DNA of 64,000 nucleotides, taken from contig NW_005434639.1 in the NCBI RefSeq assembly GCF_000315625.1, forward strand, positions 285,726 through 349,725, read 5' to 3'. The notes under the pieces were generated by a model. It searched no databases, was not told the DNA's origin, and saw nothing but the letters and a program-made list of their open reading frames with translations. The position numbers and the translations under genes were made by a program. This DNA comes from Guillardia theta CCMP2712 (taxonomy: Eukaryota > Cryptophyceae > Pyrenomonadales > Geminigeraceae). Of this stretch, positions 1 through 12,811 are shown piece by piece. Each line of letters opens with the position of its first letter. Within the stretch, counting starts at the first letter, position 1.

Positions 1-3000
1 CTTCAGCTTCTGGTACATGAGCGGGAGAGGATACCCCACTGAGATGCGCTTGTCTCCGAGGATCGCGGCTCTCTCCCTGCTTCTTCCCCTCCCCTCCATC
101 GTGTCGCGGTCATAGCAGAAGGACTCAAAGTCTCGGCAGGGCTCATACCCCATGTCCTGCCGCCTGTCAGCACCATCGCCCAGCTCCAGCAGACCATATC
201 ACCTTGAAGACGTCTGCAGCCTCCCCGTAGACCTTGCAGCTCACAGTCTTCCGCTGCTTCTCCAGCGTCACCGACTGATTTCTGACCTGCCCGGCACGTC
301 AGCGTCCACCAGCGCCTCCAGCACCAACGTGCCGCATTCTCCAGCTGCAAGGAAGTCTCTGCGTCAATGTCTACCAGCCCCAACCTCTCCAGCTGCGCGT
401 TGGAGCATCCCTGAGCGATGAGGAGGCGGACTGCCACGTGGTACTGGCAGAGCATGCTGAGCTCGAGCTGGCTCAGTCGCTTCTCTTCTACTGGAAACTG
501 TGAGGACGATGCATGAAGCAGAGGAAGGATGAGTTGGGAGAGGAGTTGGCAAGGACAAGAAAGGCAAGCAGGAGCAGGAGAGCAGGAGCTGGACGAGGTG
601 AAGACCTCTGGTTCCTTGAACAGAGAACTGATTCTTCGTCCACCTATGATAAGGAACCACCGTTAGCATACAAGGAATATCAGAAGCAAGTCAGTCAGAT
701 CAAGACATTCACAGACCAACAGCAGCAGCAAGTCGAGAGGCAGAAAACGTGGCTGAAAACACGAACCTCTCAAGGATGCGGAAACGGCAGCGAGTGTGGA
801 GGCTGGAGAAGGAGGAGAGCGGCTGCTCCGACGAGTCTGTACGATCAGGACGGAAGAGAGTGTTGCAGAGGCAGGGCATCGCCACACAGCACCAGAGAAA
901 TCTGATCTCCATCTCCACGTTCCACTCGTTGCTGCTGGACATCGCCGGTGATCTCTCGAGCAGGTCGATCCGGCGCAACAGGGCGAGGACGAAAGTCTCG
1001 TCCTCGACGCAGCTGAGAGCGAAGGAGGAGAGGATGAATACGCAGTCGTTCAGGGGAAGCGCCTCCAAGACGTCCAGCTGTTTGAACCTGTCCATCATCT
1101 GCAAGCCCATCTCTGTGGAGAGGAACAGCTGAAGCTGAGCATGAAAGCAGACTACGTCCTTGAGCTCCTGAGCGCTCATCTCCCCAACCTGTTGCTGCAG
1201 CCTCTTGATCAGCCTGTAGCTGAAGTTGACACTCCTGTCCCCTGCACAGCCCATCCACCAGAAGATGGTCTGGACGTGCCTTGTTCTCAGCTCAGCCCCG
1301 CACCCGTCAATCTTCTCCTTGAGCTTTTCCACAGCAATCATGTCCACCAGGTGCTGCCCGACGCTGAGGCTCCTCATGAGGCACGTGCAAGCGAACACGG
1401 GGACGACAACGTCGACCTGCAGTAGCCTGACAAACTCTTCGTCCTTGCAGCGGTTGACAAGAGCAAGGAGGGTCTGAGACAGAACCTCCTTGGGCAGCTC
1501 ATCCTTCGCCTCCAGGATCCCGCTGCACATGTTCGCGACCATGGAGAGGTCGAGGTTGTCTCCCTTCATCGCCTCCTCGCCCAGCTTCATCAGCGTCACC
1601 ATCAGCGAGGTCGGGAACCTGCTGCGAGGCCGACCGACTTCAATCCAGATGCTGACAACGTCATTGAAGAGCTGCGCTTGTTGAGATCCGTCCATCTCGT
1701 CGAGCTTGGAGGAGCAATGAGCAAGTAGACCGGATTGAAACACGATCTCCTGCAGCCTCCGGCTGTTGTCCATCGGGTTCTGCTGCCCCAGCTTACGCAG
1801 GCACAGCGCGATCGTCCCGGCGTCCATCCTCACGAAGCCATCATGTATGCAGAGGAGAGCCTCTAGGAGTCTCATGACCTCAACACGATGGTGGAGGCGC
1901 GGGAGGGCGCGGAGGATGCATTCTTCTTCGAACTCCGATGAGATGTAGTTGCGCAGTCGATCCCCTCGGAACAAGAACTTCTTCTTCTCGACGTTCACCT
2001 CCCGCACAAGCTTCCACGATGACAGGCGGACCTGCAGGAGGGACCAACCCGACAGCGATAAGATCTGCCTCCTCAACTCGAACCTTCCGTTGAGTCGCAA
2101 GCTTGTCTCCTCCGGAGAGAACAACTCGTCCTCCGCCCTCACCACATCCAGCACGACCTTCTTCTCCTCGTTGCTCAACGGCAACAAGAAACCAGCACCC
2201 TCGTCCCTCCGACCGACTCGCAGCTCCACTCCAAACTCAGCTGCCGTCTCGCTGATTTCCTTCAGGCATCGGCTGCCCTCCTCGCCATCCGTAAAGTCCT
2301 GTAAGAGCATCAGACATTTCTTCCCGGCCATTCTGATCGTCTCCATCGTCTCCTTCTCCCTCTCCCCGAGGGTAGCAGTCGCTTGCGGGCTGATAAGGCC
2401 GACCAGACTCGTCAGCATGTAGAATCTCTCCAACGAGGACTTGCCGAGCTTCTTCTCGACAGCGTCCTCGCCAACTTTACCTGCGTCAGACAACAGAGCT
2501 TGTCTCAGACGCATCAGCATCGTAGTCAATAGTGCAACTTCGCGCGACTCGGAGTTTGTCTCGCTCCCGTTCTTCTTCCAGACGTCTTCCATGGAATTGT
2601 CGTTGTTGCACAAGATAACTTGCGAGAAGAGCAGCATGATGGCCATCTGTGCATGCAGGTAAGGGTTGCTGAGGCTCTCCCTCATCCTTATCCTCCTCTC
2701 TTTCTCCTTGACGTCCTCTACATCGAACATGTCGACGTCCTCGCTGTCCTTGGACTTCGCCTTCTCACTCTCAGAACTGGTCTGTTCGTCGAGGAGTGTA
2801 TCAAGCATCTCGTCGTAGAGCTCCTTGAAGTCCGGCACCAACTGGGTCTGATTGAACATCCCCAGGGCCAGCAACATGCAACTTCTGTCTGCTATCGACA
2901 GCTCCTCCCTACCCCTCACCACGCGCTTCACTGCCTGGCCAAGAGCCTCTACAGACGGGATCACTCCGAGAAGGGCGAGGGAGCAGATGATCATGCAGCA

Positions 3001-6000
3001 TGTCTTGGCCGGCACCTCCTCCAGCTTCCCTGCCAACTTGCTGAAGATGCCGACCCACGTTGAGCTCCGAGCTTCCTCTTTTGCATCACCTGAGAGGAGG
3101 AGGAGGAGGTAGAAGCGACCAAGGTCTGCTGCCTGCATGCGATCCCGCAGGTCCATGATCAACTTGAGCAGAGAGGACAAGAAGTTCTTCATCTGCAATC
3201 CGCCTCGCTGACCCCCCAAGGCGTCTCCTGTTACAGCTGTTGGAAGCTCCTCCTGCTCTCCCTCCAGCAGCAGCTCGGGGAACCTAGCTCGCAAGCACGA
3301 CTCGAGCTCCTCGCCCGAGGACAAACTGACGTACATGTCCAGCACGACAGCCGGGTCCGAAGAACGAGCAAAGAAGAGAGTCACCTCTCTCAGCATGTCG
3401 AGGTATTGCGCATGCAAGGGAGAGTCCCAGCCGAGGGAGTAGGAGGTCCGAGCAAAGAGGAAGAGATGCTGGAACTCCCTTTGAAAATTCGCCTGTTGGA
3501 AGTCCGACGACGGTCTCCCCCCTTGCTGAGCCCGGCTCCCTCCCCGTATAGCCGTGGAGTATCGCTCCAGCAGCTGCAGAAACTTGCGAGCGAAGGAGGT
3601 CTCTACCTCTTGTTGCACCTTGAGCTGCAAGCGGCTACAGACAAGGACGATCTTCGCCACCTGCTGGGTGTCACATCTGTCCAGCATCCTCGCCACATCC
3701 AAGAGGATCGAGGTAGCCAGGCTCTTCCTGTGCTCCCCTCCTATTTCCCCACCACTGCTCTCCAATCCGCTCGACAGGGCCTGGAGGATGCTGATCGCCG
3801 TCGATGCAGACAAGTTCCTCCCCAGCGCCCTGGAAGAGAGTGGGATCGCCTCCACTAGCTCCTCGCAGAGCGCGTGCCCTCCGAACGTCAAGCCTGACAG
3901 GGTCACCGCAAGCTCACCCGAAGAGTAGGAGGAGACGAACTTGGCTGCTGCGCGGGAGATCTCCTGCTGCATACTCAAGCTGACCTTCAGCTCGAGTTTC
4001 TCGATCGCATATGCCAGGTCGGTGATGTCTCGTCCTCCTAGCTGACCCGGGTCGACCATGATCCTCCTCTCCAGCGCAGGGACAAACTTCTCCGCCCTGT
4101 CCTGCATGTCCAACCTACACAAGACCCACAAGAGACGAGCAGCGTTCACACTGCTCAATTCCATCTCCCCAACGGGAGCAGAGCCAGAACTTTGAGGCGG
4201 AGGGTCATGGAGAGTCTGTGTTGCTGAGAGCAGCAGAGTGTCCATCACCTTGCTGTCGGCATCGCGCCATTCCAGCGAGCAGAGTGCCCAGAGAGCCTGA
4301 GTAGCTGCTGGAGGGACCAGCTCCTGCCCCCACTTCGCCAGCTGGGCAGCAAAGTCGTGCAGGATGGCCATGCTGAGAGTGATGTCTCGCTCAGCCAGCA
4401 GCAGCAGGACGGCAAGGAGATCCTGAACCTGCAGTGCCTGCACTCTGATCTTTGAGGCGATGAGGCGAATCACTTCGATGTTTCGAGCACAGTCCCTCGC
4501 CTTTCCGAAGAGGAGGAGCAACCTTACCATCCGATCCATCCCGATCTCCGTCCTGCCATCGAGGAGGAGGCGCTTCAGCCGATCGCATGCTCGCTCGTTC
4601 AGGCTCGAGCTCATGTCGACTTTGATCGCAGCAAGAGCGTCAAGAACCGCCAGGAATTCGAAGTTGTTCATCTGCTTGACAGAGTTCTCCACCTTTTTGA
4701 TGAGCGACCAGCCGGCAGAGCTGGAGAGACAGGATGACGCACAGCTGAAGGGAGAGAGGGAAGAGAACAACCTCGCAAGCTCAGTGTGCTTCATGGCGAA
4801 GACAGATTTGCTCAGGACCTTGACTATGTCCGGCAGGAGGGAGGATGACGGCTCCTTCTTTCCGTCCCAGCCGATCAACGACAACTGATCGAGCATGGAG
4901 ATCAGCTGGTGAGAAGATATCTTGCTGTCCGAGAGCAAGCTTCTCATCTGGCCCTCCACCAGCTTGTACGTTTCAGGGTATTTCTCTCTGAGCGCTGTCG
5001 AGTCGATCTTCTCCACCTTTGAGACTTCAGCAATCTTCCTTACAAGTCTGTCGATCTCATCAAAGTTCAACACCTTCTGCGTGTTTGGCAACATCACGAA
5101 CGACTCTAGCTGATCCATTGCATGTGCATCACGCAGAATTATGGAGATTGGAATCGCTGGGTCCGCCTGCTGCCACTCCTCTGCTGCTTCCACCCTTGCG
5201 GAAGTATCTTGTATTCCAGCATTCGCATTCGCAATCCCCGGGGTCACCAGACCAGGTTGAACAGGTAGATTCCCGTTGGCTTCAAAACTCATAGGTTGAT
5301 CCCTTCCAGGCTGCCCGACAGACGCTAGATCTTCGATCGCCTTGTTTGCAGGAAAATGTTGGGGAGTATTCGGAATCGCTGAAGTGAAGAGAGCGAAGAC
5401 AACAGGGGTATGAGCTGCAGGGACCTTGGGGTGCTCTATAAAATTCCTTTCTCCATCCTGAATCCCAGCATCTTGTTTTCCTATCTTGCTATCAGCCTTC
5501 GTTGTCGGCTCCCTTCCTATCCTGCCATCAGCCTTAGTTGTGGGCTCCCTTCCTATCCTGCCATCAGCCTTGATGGCCGGCTCCCTTCCTATCCTGCTAT
5601 CAGCCTTGATGGCCGGCTCCCTTCCTATCCTGCCATCAGCCTTGATGGCCGGCTCCCTTCCTATCCTGCTATCAGCCTTGATCGCCGGCTCCCTTCCTAT
5701 CCTGCCATCAGCCTTCGTCGCCTGTGCCTCTTGCCCACCAGCCCTTGGCTTCTTGTTCGGCTCTACCTCGCTCTCCTTTGCAGTGTTTTCCCTCTTTCCA
5801 AGACCAGTCGATGAAGACCTGATCAGCTCCACCTTGAAACTTCCATAATCTTTCCTGAACATCTCCAGCAGCAGCACAGTCCCTTCTCGTCCCAGCACGC
5901 GCTTCTTGATCTCTTCCCGCAGTACTCCCCTGCAATCCAACTCATCGACCCTGAGCACGAGGTCCCCGTTCCTGATCGTCCCTTCGCACCATACAGACCC

Positions 6001-6876
6001 TCCCTCCTTGATAGATCGAACTTCACAGAAGCCATCTGGACCAGGGTCTGCTGGTTCAAGAACCATACCAACTCCACAGATCCCTTTCGCTCCATTGTTC
6101 CTGTCCCCCAATGACGAACTACCCCCGTTGCGCTGCTCTGCCTGTGCAGGTGTTCCCTTGGAATCCTTTTTCACATCAGCACGAGGTGCATCATCCTGCC
6201 GAGCTTTTCCTGTGTTTGTCAATTTATCTTCATTCATGCGCTGAGAACCCTTGAACTGCTCTATGTGCTCTTTTGATAGTGTTGCACGTGTGGAGGGAAA
6301 CGAGGTTTCGGATGGGACTTTCAAAGGCTCGGAGTCCTTCATGTCAGCTATCGCATCTTCTGCTGGGTCGTACTCTTCTTCACTGTTACCTCCAAGGATC
6401 TCACCCAGCACATCGACGCCTTCATCAGGATCCGAATTCTTGGGATATGATACAGGCAGGCTTCCAACGTCAGGAGTATCCTTCTTACTGTCAGATGGGT
6501 TCCGTCTTGCACTGTTCTGGAAAGCTTTAAGCCATTGTTCTGTCTCTTGGACATCTTGAGATTGGAGGAGAACCTCCTTAGCTCCCTTTCTAAGAGAAAT
6601 GCTCACATCATCGGTTTTGCAAATCGAGTCGAGCTCTTTCAGGTTCATGGAGAACCGTTCGATCTTTGCAACAGAAGTCTGGCTATCATAGAAGTCGAGG
6701 TTGCCATCCTTGTCCAGCTTCAACCACTTCCTCGCCCATCTCTTCAACTTCCCTTCGAACTACAAGGAAATGTAAACAACCACAGCACAATCAAGCGCCG
6801 CACGTACCTGAACGCGCAGGAAACCTTCCAGGCCATCCTTGACAACGTCAGAGCCGGAAGCACTGGAGCTTTGCAT
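1..6876 (-). CDS. Giant PH-PDZ-helical repeat protein (3' partial)
   Basis: Start chosen at the ATG at 6876: exon 6876-6808 (23 codons) joins exon 6759-717 across a 48-nt GT-AG intron, completing an N-terminal PH-like fold (EGFLRVQFEGKLKRW..., ending near EQWLKAFQ). A PDZ-like domain follows at about residues 250-345 (motifs GVGMVL, GDLVLRVDEL, LGREGTVLLLEMFR). Then come six 12-residue repeats (KADGRIGREPAI), and finally some 1,500 residues of Leu-rich paired helices (for example VNAARLLWVLCRLD) that resemble the helical repeats of FAST/RAP-type RNA-binding proteins; that resemblance is inference and no RAP domain was found. The 3' part is spliced: a small exon 643-606 and an exon from 497 (FPVEEKRLSQLELS) keep frame; a TGCTAAC branch-like site precedes the former. 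Exons nearer the left edge are open but their junctions are unresolved. Over 2,050 residues. Function unknown; PH and PDZ suggest membrane or scaffold attachment. Confidence 0.6.
5493..5744 (-). repeat. 36-nt in-frame minisatellite
   Basis: Units begin at 5493, 5529, 5565, 5601, 5637, 5673 and 5709 at exactly 36-nt spacing, with a diverged last unit. Each encodes KADGRIGREPAI or a one- to two-residue variant (S for G, TT for AI) in the PH-PDZ protein. Near-identity at DNA level points to recent expansion; the basic, flexible unit probably forms a linker. Confidence 0.95.
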
Positions 6877-8144
6877 CGTCCTGTGGACTTCTCCCCTCGC
6901 TCTTCCTCTGCTCAGCCTATCATCCCCTCATGGGCTCTTTAGAACCTTCATCATGCCACCCGGCACCTGGCATGGTGAGCTGGAGAAAAGGAAAAAATTC
7001 TCTTGAAAAATTAGTCAAAAATCAAGTAGTATCAAAGCTCACTTTTATAAATTAGTAAATGAGAGCCGCCGGGCCGGCGGCGAGACCCGGGCCGGTCCTA
7101 GCTCACTGAGGCCGCCGCGCCCCACCGTCCGCACCGTTCAAAGAGCACCGTCACCGTTCAAGTTTCAGAGTTGCTTGGCGCACACTTTGCTTCACGGTCC
7201 CCGGGCCCGGGGGCGGACCGGACCGGACCTGAACTCTCCTGTTTGCCCTCGTACTAGGCTGATTTTCAATGTAACTTACCGTCTTCAATGAGAGTCGAGT
7301 TGAAAGACACTGTGACAGTCCAGCGGCAAGCCGCAGTCACACTGCGGCCTGAAGAGCCAGGGCCGCACCGGCCGGGCGGGGAGTCCAGTCCGCCGCCACT
7401 GTTCCGAGTTCACGGCGACTGCGGCGGCCCGGCGCCGCGGGCCCGGCGAACTTCCGAACTTCGGAAGGCACGGTTTCAGATTCACAGGTGACTGTCAGAT
7501 CCGATGGGATCGGCCGCACGACTGGACCTTTTAAAACTACTTTTAGAAATTGACCGACAGACCAAGTGCGGTACTAATATTTTAGTTACTTCACGGCGGC
7601 CTCTCTCTTTGGAACCTGATCGTTTGGTACCTTCACTACCCCACCCCTCCCCGATTCTTCGTGATGGTCTTAGCCTGATGCACCGGTACCCTTCCACCTA
7701 CGTGTTGACGTGACTGGTAGAATCGGACTGAGCAGGGGTGGAGTAGGGGATGGGGGTGTACATATCGGTCAAACTTCTTGAGGAGGGGTGGGTGGTAGGA
7801 TTGAGCATTGTAGGGTGGGCAGGGTGGGGGGCAAAGTACGCAGATGTGATCGGGATTGGGCAACAGATGGAGGGAGATGAGAGGCGAAGGGCGCATGAGA
7901 GCGGTAGGATCATCGAGATGGCGACATCATGCACCAGAGACAAACGTTGCAGAGAACAGAGATGTCATGCAGGCTTCCGCCGCTGACTACCTGCGATTCG
8001 ATTGAACGAGCTGAGCCTTTTTCCTTAAGACCTGTGCCTTGAAAGAGCCTGGAATCGACAAGAGATTGAAGTTTGCTCTTTTAGCAAGAAACCTACACAT
8101 AGAGTGCGATTTCGCCCTGGGAAGGAAGCTGTAGATTGGAAGGG
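6877..8144. other. Intergenic: GC-rich island and C/G-tract spacer
   Basis: No supported gene. From about 7058 to 7525 the DNA is GC-rich and dense in short dyads (CCCCGGGCCCGGGG near 7200, paired AACTTCCG/CGGAAG near 7450, CGCAGTCACACTGCGG near 7330). From about 7628 to 7860 C-rich words (ACTACCCCACCCC) give way to G-rich words (GGGGTGGAGTAGGGG, GTAGGGTGGGCAGGGTGGGG). The five-prime flank of the PH-PDZ gene and of the next plus-strand gene both lie here, so promoters are expected, but no box is recognisable. Confidence 0.6.
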
Positions 8145-10159
8145 ATGAGCAAGGAGGGGAACGTGACCCTCCCACCTATCGCAGCAGCAAAAGGAAATGG
8201 CAAGCCTGGAAGAGGATCGAAGAAGGGGACTGGAGCAATGAGATCCAGGGCCTTGTCGGACGTTTCTGAGACTCAGCCGTTGATTCAGAACAGGTGAGGT
8301 GGAACTAAACTGATCTGTGCTGATTCTCACTCTCCTTGCCGCTTTACCCTATCAAGGAAAGAGGCACAGTCAGTGCAGTCACGACTCAAGCCGTATGTCC
8401 CTGTTAAACTCAGCTTTGCTCCTCGACCCTCTGGTTTGCACAAGAGTCAGAGCCAAATCTTTCAGGTCCCAGACTTGGATGATGATGAACTCGAGCAACG
8501 CAACGGCGCAAGAGGAATTTTGACTCACAGCGTCTCAGTTCCGTCACTCATGAAAAAGTCCCAGTCAACCCTGGGCTTTGCATACGAACATGCAGCAAGC
8601 TCCAATGATTTTTCAAAAGACTTGAGGAGAAGGTTATTCAGACAATCGGTAGAAACCTCCTCGATCCAAGTCAAGATATCCAAGATCATTGCCTCGGAAG
8701 GGAGAAGTACAGAAAAAAATGAAACTGACAGGTACTGGGAATTCTGTGAAAGCTGTCCGATCATGATGTTGGATGTAGGACTCCTGAGCTTTCTAGAGTA
8801 CAATGGAAGAGTAAGAAGATCGTGGAGCTGAACAAGTTGATCTCCTCCTGGAATGAGGTCGGGGGTTTCCCCAAAGAGAAAGAAAGAGAGAAGAGGGCGC
8901 AAACGCCGTCGATCGGACCAACAAGAACTTCTTCGATAGCTTCTGTGACCTCAACTACTTCACGAGCTCGAAGTCCATTGTCAAAGGACCGGCTTCCGAA
9001 CACGATGTGGGACCAAGACCGATTGATTCCAGTCATCACCGGCAGACTTTCTCTCTGTCGGACATCAGCACATCATGAGGATTTGGCAGAAGAAAGTTAT
9101 GGGACGGCGATCAGGATCATTCGAGACTTGCTTGACGATGAAGTCTGTTGTGTTGGTTTATGTCCTGCGCTTCTCACACCTCATTGCTCAGATTCTTGTC
9201 AACGATTTGAGCCCTCTAAGCGTCATTGCCTTTTGCAAGGCTCTCCGTAAGCACGAGGTTCATTACTGGACGGATCATCTGGTGCTGCTGGGCGGTGAAA
9301 CCGTAAGAAGCATCATGATGCTCTGATGCTTGGAGCAGCACAACATTGACATGAAGGCAGGAGCTAGACTTCACCCGTTCTGCCGTTCTGCTTGCTGTCT
9401 ACCTAGTGCTTCTGCGTGGATATTCCGTGGAGAATGCGTGCGAACCCTTCCTGCAGCCAAGAGTTTGTCATTTCAAGAAAGTCTACGACAGGAATGGTGA
9501 ATGGTTGGAATGCTACAACATCAAGAACGTTGTTTCCTCTCTCTGTAAGGCTCATCAGGTCGATGGATCTTCCCTTGTTCATCTCAAAGTGACATGTTGC
9601 GCAGAGGGAGTTCTTTACTTTAGAAGGCAGCCCGCAGTGGCTGATAGTCGGAGCTGATATTGAGAGTAGTTTTGAGCTCCTGCAAGCATGCCCGAAGATC
9701 TACCTGTTCCGTGTCAAGGATTCTCAGCTCCTCGACCTGGCTGAGGTCAAGGAGCATTTCAAGAACCTGCAGGTGGGTTCCAGAGGAGGCAGCAGCGCGT
9801 TTGACTTACATCGCTACAACCAGGTGGGAGAAATTATCAGAATCAAGGAAATGAGCATCCAAAGCAAGGACGACAAGTTTCCCTGGCACGATCACTTGCC
9901 ACATGTGAGGGTTCAAGATGTTGCTTGGAGCGACAAGATTGAGTTGCAGTACATCTTCAAGGATGCTCACTTGAGTACGACGAGCCAGGTTCTGCAGATT
10001 GAAAGCAGACGCTCCAAGGAGACGTGCGCTATCGGATATGTCTTGATCACGGATCATGGTTTCAGTGTTGAAGAAGTTGTTTGCTGGCTCTACAACACCC
10101 GGCCATCTTCGGTGACATGCTTGTTCCTTCTTCTCGTCGGGTTCTCACACCCTCAATAG
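8145..10159 (+). CDS. Unknown six-exon gene
   Basis: Exons 8145-8293, 8357-8731, 8797-9142, 9192-9294, 9407-9558 and 9605-10159 join in phase to 559 codons. Introns are 46-112 nt with GT-AG ends; the third exon is placed by acceptor TTTCTAG at 8796, which shifts frame exactly as the preceding donor at 8732 requires. The N-terminus is basic and Ser/Gly-rich (MSKEGNVTLPPIAAAKGNG). The middle holds an acidic helix (DLAEESYGTAIRIIRDLLDDE) and a hydrophobic-aromatic segment (LLRGYSVENACEPFLQPRVC). The C-terminal half is beta-like (GVGDIR-type signatures are absent) and ends in a hydrophobic tail, CLFLLLVGFSHPQ. No family is recognised. A 51-nt in-frame stretch at 9773-9823 could be another intron. 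The splice structure, more than similarity, supports this as a gene. Confidence 0.55.
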
Positions 10160-10608
10160 GTTGCAAAAAGTGACATCCTCTTCTTGGAATCCGTATTCTT
10201 CAAACACAAGCTTGAGCAGGAAAACATGACGAATTTACAGCAAAATAAATAATTGCACAGTCGAAGACCTACATTAGCAGCGAATTTGAGGTTACAGAAA
10301 GAATGTATATACACATGAATCTACATGAAGTTCTGTTCTTATCCCTCTGCCTGCAATCGATTCATTTCTTTGCTGAGCGTACAAATCCACAACGTGATGT
10401 AGACCCACTCGTATAGAAACACCTACCCCAAACCATCACCATCACTCAAGCTTCTCTCATCGAGTTACCGTCGGAAATCCTTCCCGGAGCAGGGCGGAGT
10501 GACGAATGGAAGTGAATTGACGGAGAGTGAGGTCATATCTCCTGTCAAAAGACTCCTCATGCGTCTTGGTTGGATCAAAGCTCTCTATCAAGACCTAGAG
10601 CTCAGGCA
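10160..10608. other. Convergent intergenic spacer
   Basis: About 450 nt between the stop of the plus-strand gene and the stop of the minus-strand GAF gene. AATAAATAA near 10243 may serve 3' processing of the upstream gene. Nothing else is seen. Confidence 0.5.
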
Positions 10609-12811
10609 TCAAAGAAGCGATGAATATTCTAGGAGCGGATTTACGGATAGCTTGTCTCGTGAATGTCTTTCATCGATGAGGATTCCTCGGATGTAGGACC
10701 AGGTCTCCATGGGCTCAGCCTCGAGCTTCTCAGGCTGTTCTTCGAATTGTTTCAGCAGGATGAGAACTGCTTTCCAAACCTGCAGGGAGGTATCAGGTGT
10801 CAGATGCCTCTGTTATCAATAGGATGCACCTTGATAGTCTCTGGGGGAGGGCTGGGAATGTGCACGCAAGACCGCAATCGACGCTTGTTGTATTGATGGT
10901 TGAAAGTTTCATCCTCCATGGCGCGCTTGAGTTGTACGAGGTCCTCAACCTTGGCTGAATACAACTCTGAGACTGTGTTCACCTGTAGCTCCATGAGAAA
11001 AAGCTACAGAGAGCAGATCTAACTGAGGAAAAGTCAAACATTACAAAGTATCTCCTTCGAAGGATTTCTTCTTTGAAATAGCCGAACATCTGCACAAAAA
11101 GTCAACATGCAAAGCAGCAAGAGCTGGATAGCCTCACATTCTGCCCTCTTTCTGCCAAAGAAGAAATCAATGGAGCATCCAATTCCTCGAAGATGATCTA
11201 GCACTTGAGTTCAGCTCTCTTTCCGGCAGATGTCAACTGAATCCTGTCCCTCACCTCGTCATAATCCGCAAGTGTTTCAACAGGCACTCCTTTCGTTACT
11301 TCCAACATTCTCTTCGCGTAGTGCACAGGACCATGACAGCTCTCAAGGTCATACCCTAGCCCTTCATGCATTGCATACGCTTTTCCAAGAAATTTCGCTA
11401 TCGATCTTAGAAAGTCGATTTTCCATTTCACATTCAAGTCTGGCACCGGTGAGTCGATTTGTAGAGAATCCACAGCGACGAATGCGCAGAGCGTTCCTTG
11501 CTGGTTGAAGACTGGCACTGCAATGTATGTGCAGCTCCTCTTGTCTCCGTCCTCCTCCGTCTTGTTGAAGCGATGCAGCTGACTGGATGACTCGGGGCCG
11601 AAGATAACCAGCGGTTTGCTCTTCTTCTCGTTCACAAAGTGAGAATATGTGATCGAGCTCCTTGGCAGCATCTCACCGACGAGAAAGCTGTTTGCACTCG
11701 ATGCGGCTACATACAAGAACTTCTCCTCACTTGCCCTGTCCAGCCTTCTTTCACTCTTTCCCAACTTCAGTTTCTCATTGAGGACAGGCGTCTGATGCAT
11801 TCGCTCAGCCAGGTAGGCACATTTGATTTGCAAGACGCAGGCAATCATCTCAGGAACGAGCTGCAGGATCTTCTGCAAGTGAGAGTCATCGAGTTGATCT
11901 TGCCCCTCAATCTCCGAGATGTTTGCAAACCTTGAGAACTGAAGCATCAGGTGCGCGTGAACCAACGCCTCGTGCGAAGCTTGGTATGCTGCATTCTCAG
12001 CGTCTTCAAGATGCAAACTTTGCTTGCCATCATCATTTATGCCCAATTTGATCTGAGCGATGGCATGCTCTGCAGCATCATGCCAGTCAAGCACCAAACT
12101 TCTCTCAGCTTCAAGCGATTTGTCCATGGCATGAAGCTTGGACTTGAAAGCAAGCTCGCCGAAGTTCATCTTTTCGAGTTTATTGCCTGTCTCCTTGAGG
12201 GTCTTGGCAAGTCTTTCGTTGCTTTGGATAATGAGTCTGCTCTCCGTGTCCTGCGACTTCACTTGGATCCTGAGGTCCTCAAGCTCCGTCTGCAGGGCCT
12301 TGTTCAAGTTCCTCTCCTTGTCGAGGTCCTCTCTTGCTATCTTGAGGTTCTCGCTGGTGATTTCAAGCTCTTCTTCCAGCCTCTCAATCTTTTCGTTGAG
12401 CTCGACTGTGTTTCCGTCCATCATCTCTATAGTCTCTTGCGCTGTACTCAACTCTGCCAACTGCATCTCCAGCTTGTCGTGCAGGCACAGTCGCAGCATC
12501 TCCTGCACGATGAGGAAGAGAGGATAGGCATCGGTCTTAGCTCGCGGTTGAACGTGCGATATCCACTCGAAGAACAACTTGGCGTCCTCTTTCTTCTTCT
12601 CCCAGGCTTCTCGCAGGCCGTTGAGCGATTCTTCGTGCTCTTGCGCATTGAGGAAATCGCAGTAGTAGAAGCGCAAGTAGTCTGCAGGGCCCTCCTGGTT
12701 CTGCTGATCTTTGGGGAGGGAGACATCGAAGTGTTTCATGCGGAGGGGAAGAGAGGGAGGACATCCGCTCTCCTCCTCCCCCTCCTCCTCCGGCATGAAG
12801 TAGCGCCGCAT
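10609..12811 (-). CDS. Coiled-coil protein with GAF-like domain
   Basis: Exons 12811-11255, 11197-11138, 11089-11045, 11003-10830 and 10779-10609 give 668 residues. The first intron (11254-11198, 57 nt) keeps frame, but its last codon is a TAG; splicing removes that stop, so the open frame that ends at 11198 is not the true C-terminus. An acidic N-terminus is followed by a coiled coil at about residues 110-235 (QLAELSTAQETIEMMDG, EELEITSENLKIARED). A GAF-like domain lies at about 290-480, with YIAVPVFNQQGTLCAFVAVD and a closing helix FLRSIAKFLGKAY. The tail is helical (EEILRRRYFLFLMELQ, VWKAVLILLKQFEEQPEKL). GAF domains bind small molecules or mediate dimerisation. The order coiled coil, GAF, helical tail recalls ciliary EFCAB5-type proteins, but this is only a suggestion. 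Confidence 0.75.

Noticed and set aside
5493-5744. CRISPR-like regular repeats
   Set aside because: The repeats are head-to-tail without spacers, in frame and coding.
7285-7519. Overlapping short ORFs in the GC-rich island
   Set aside because: High GC keeps several frames open on both strands; none shows a domain or splice pattern.
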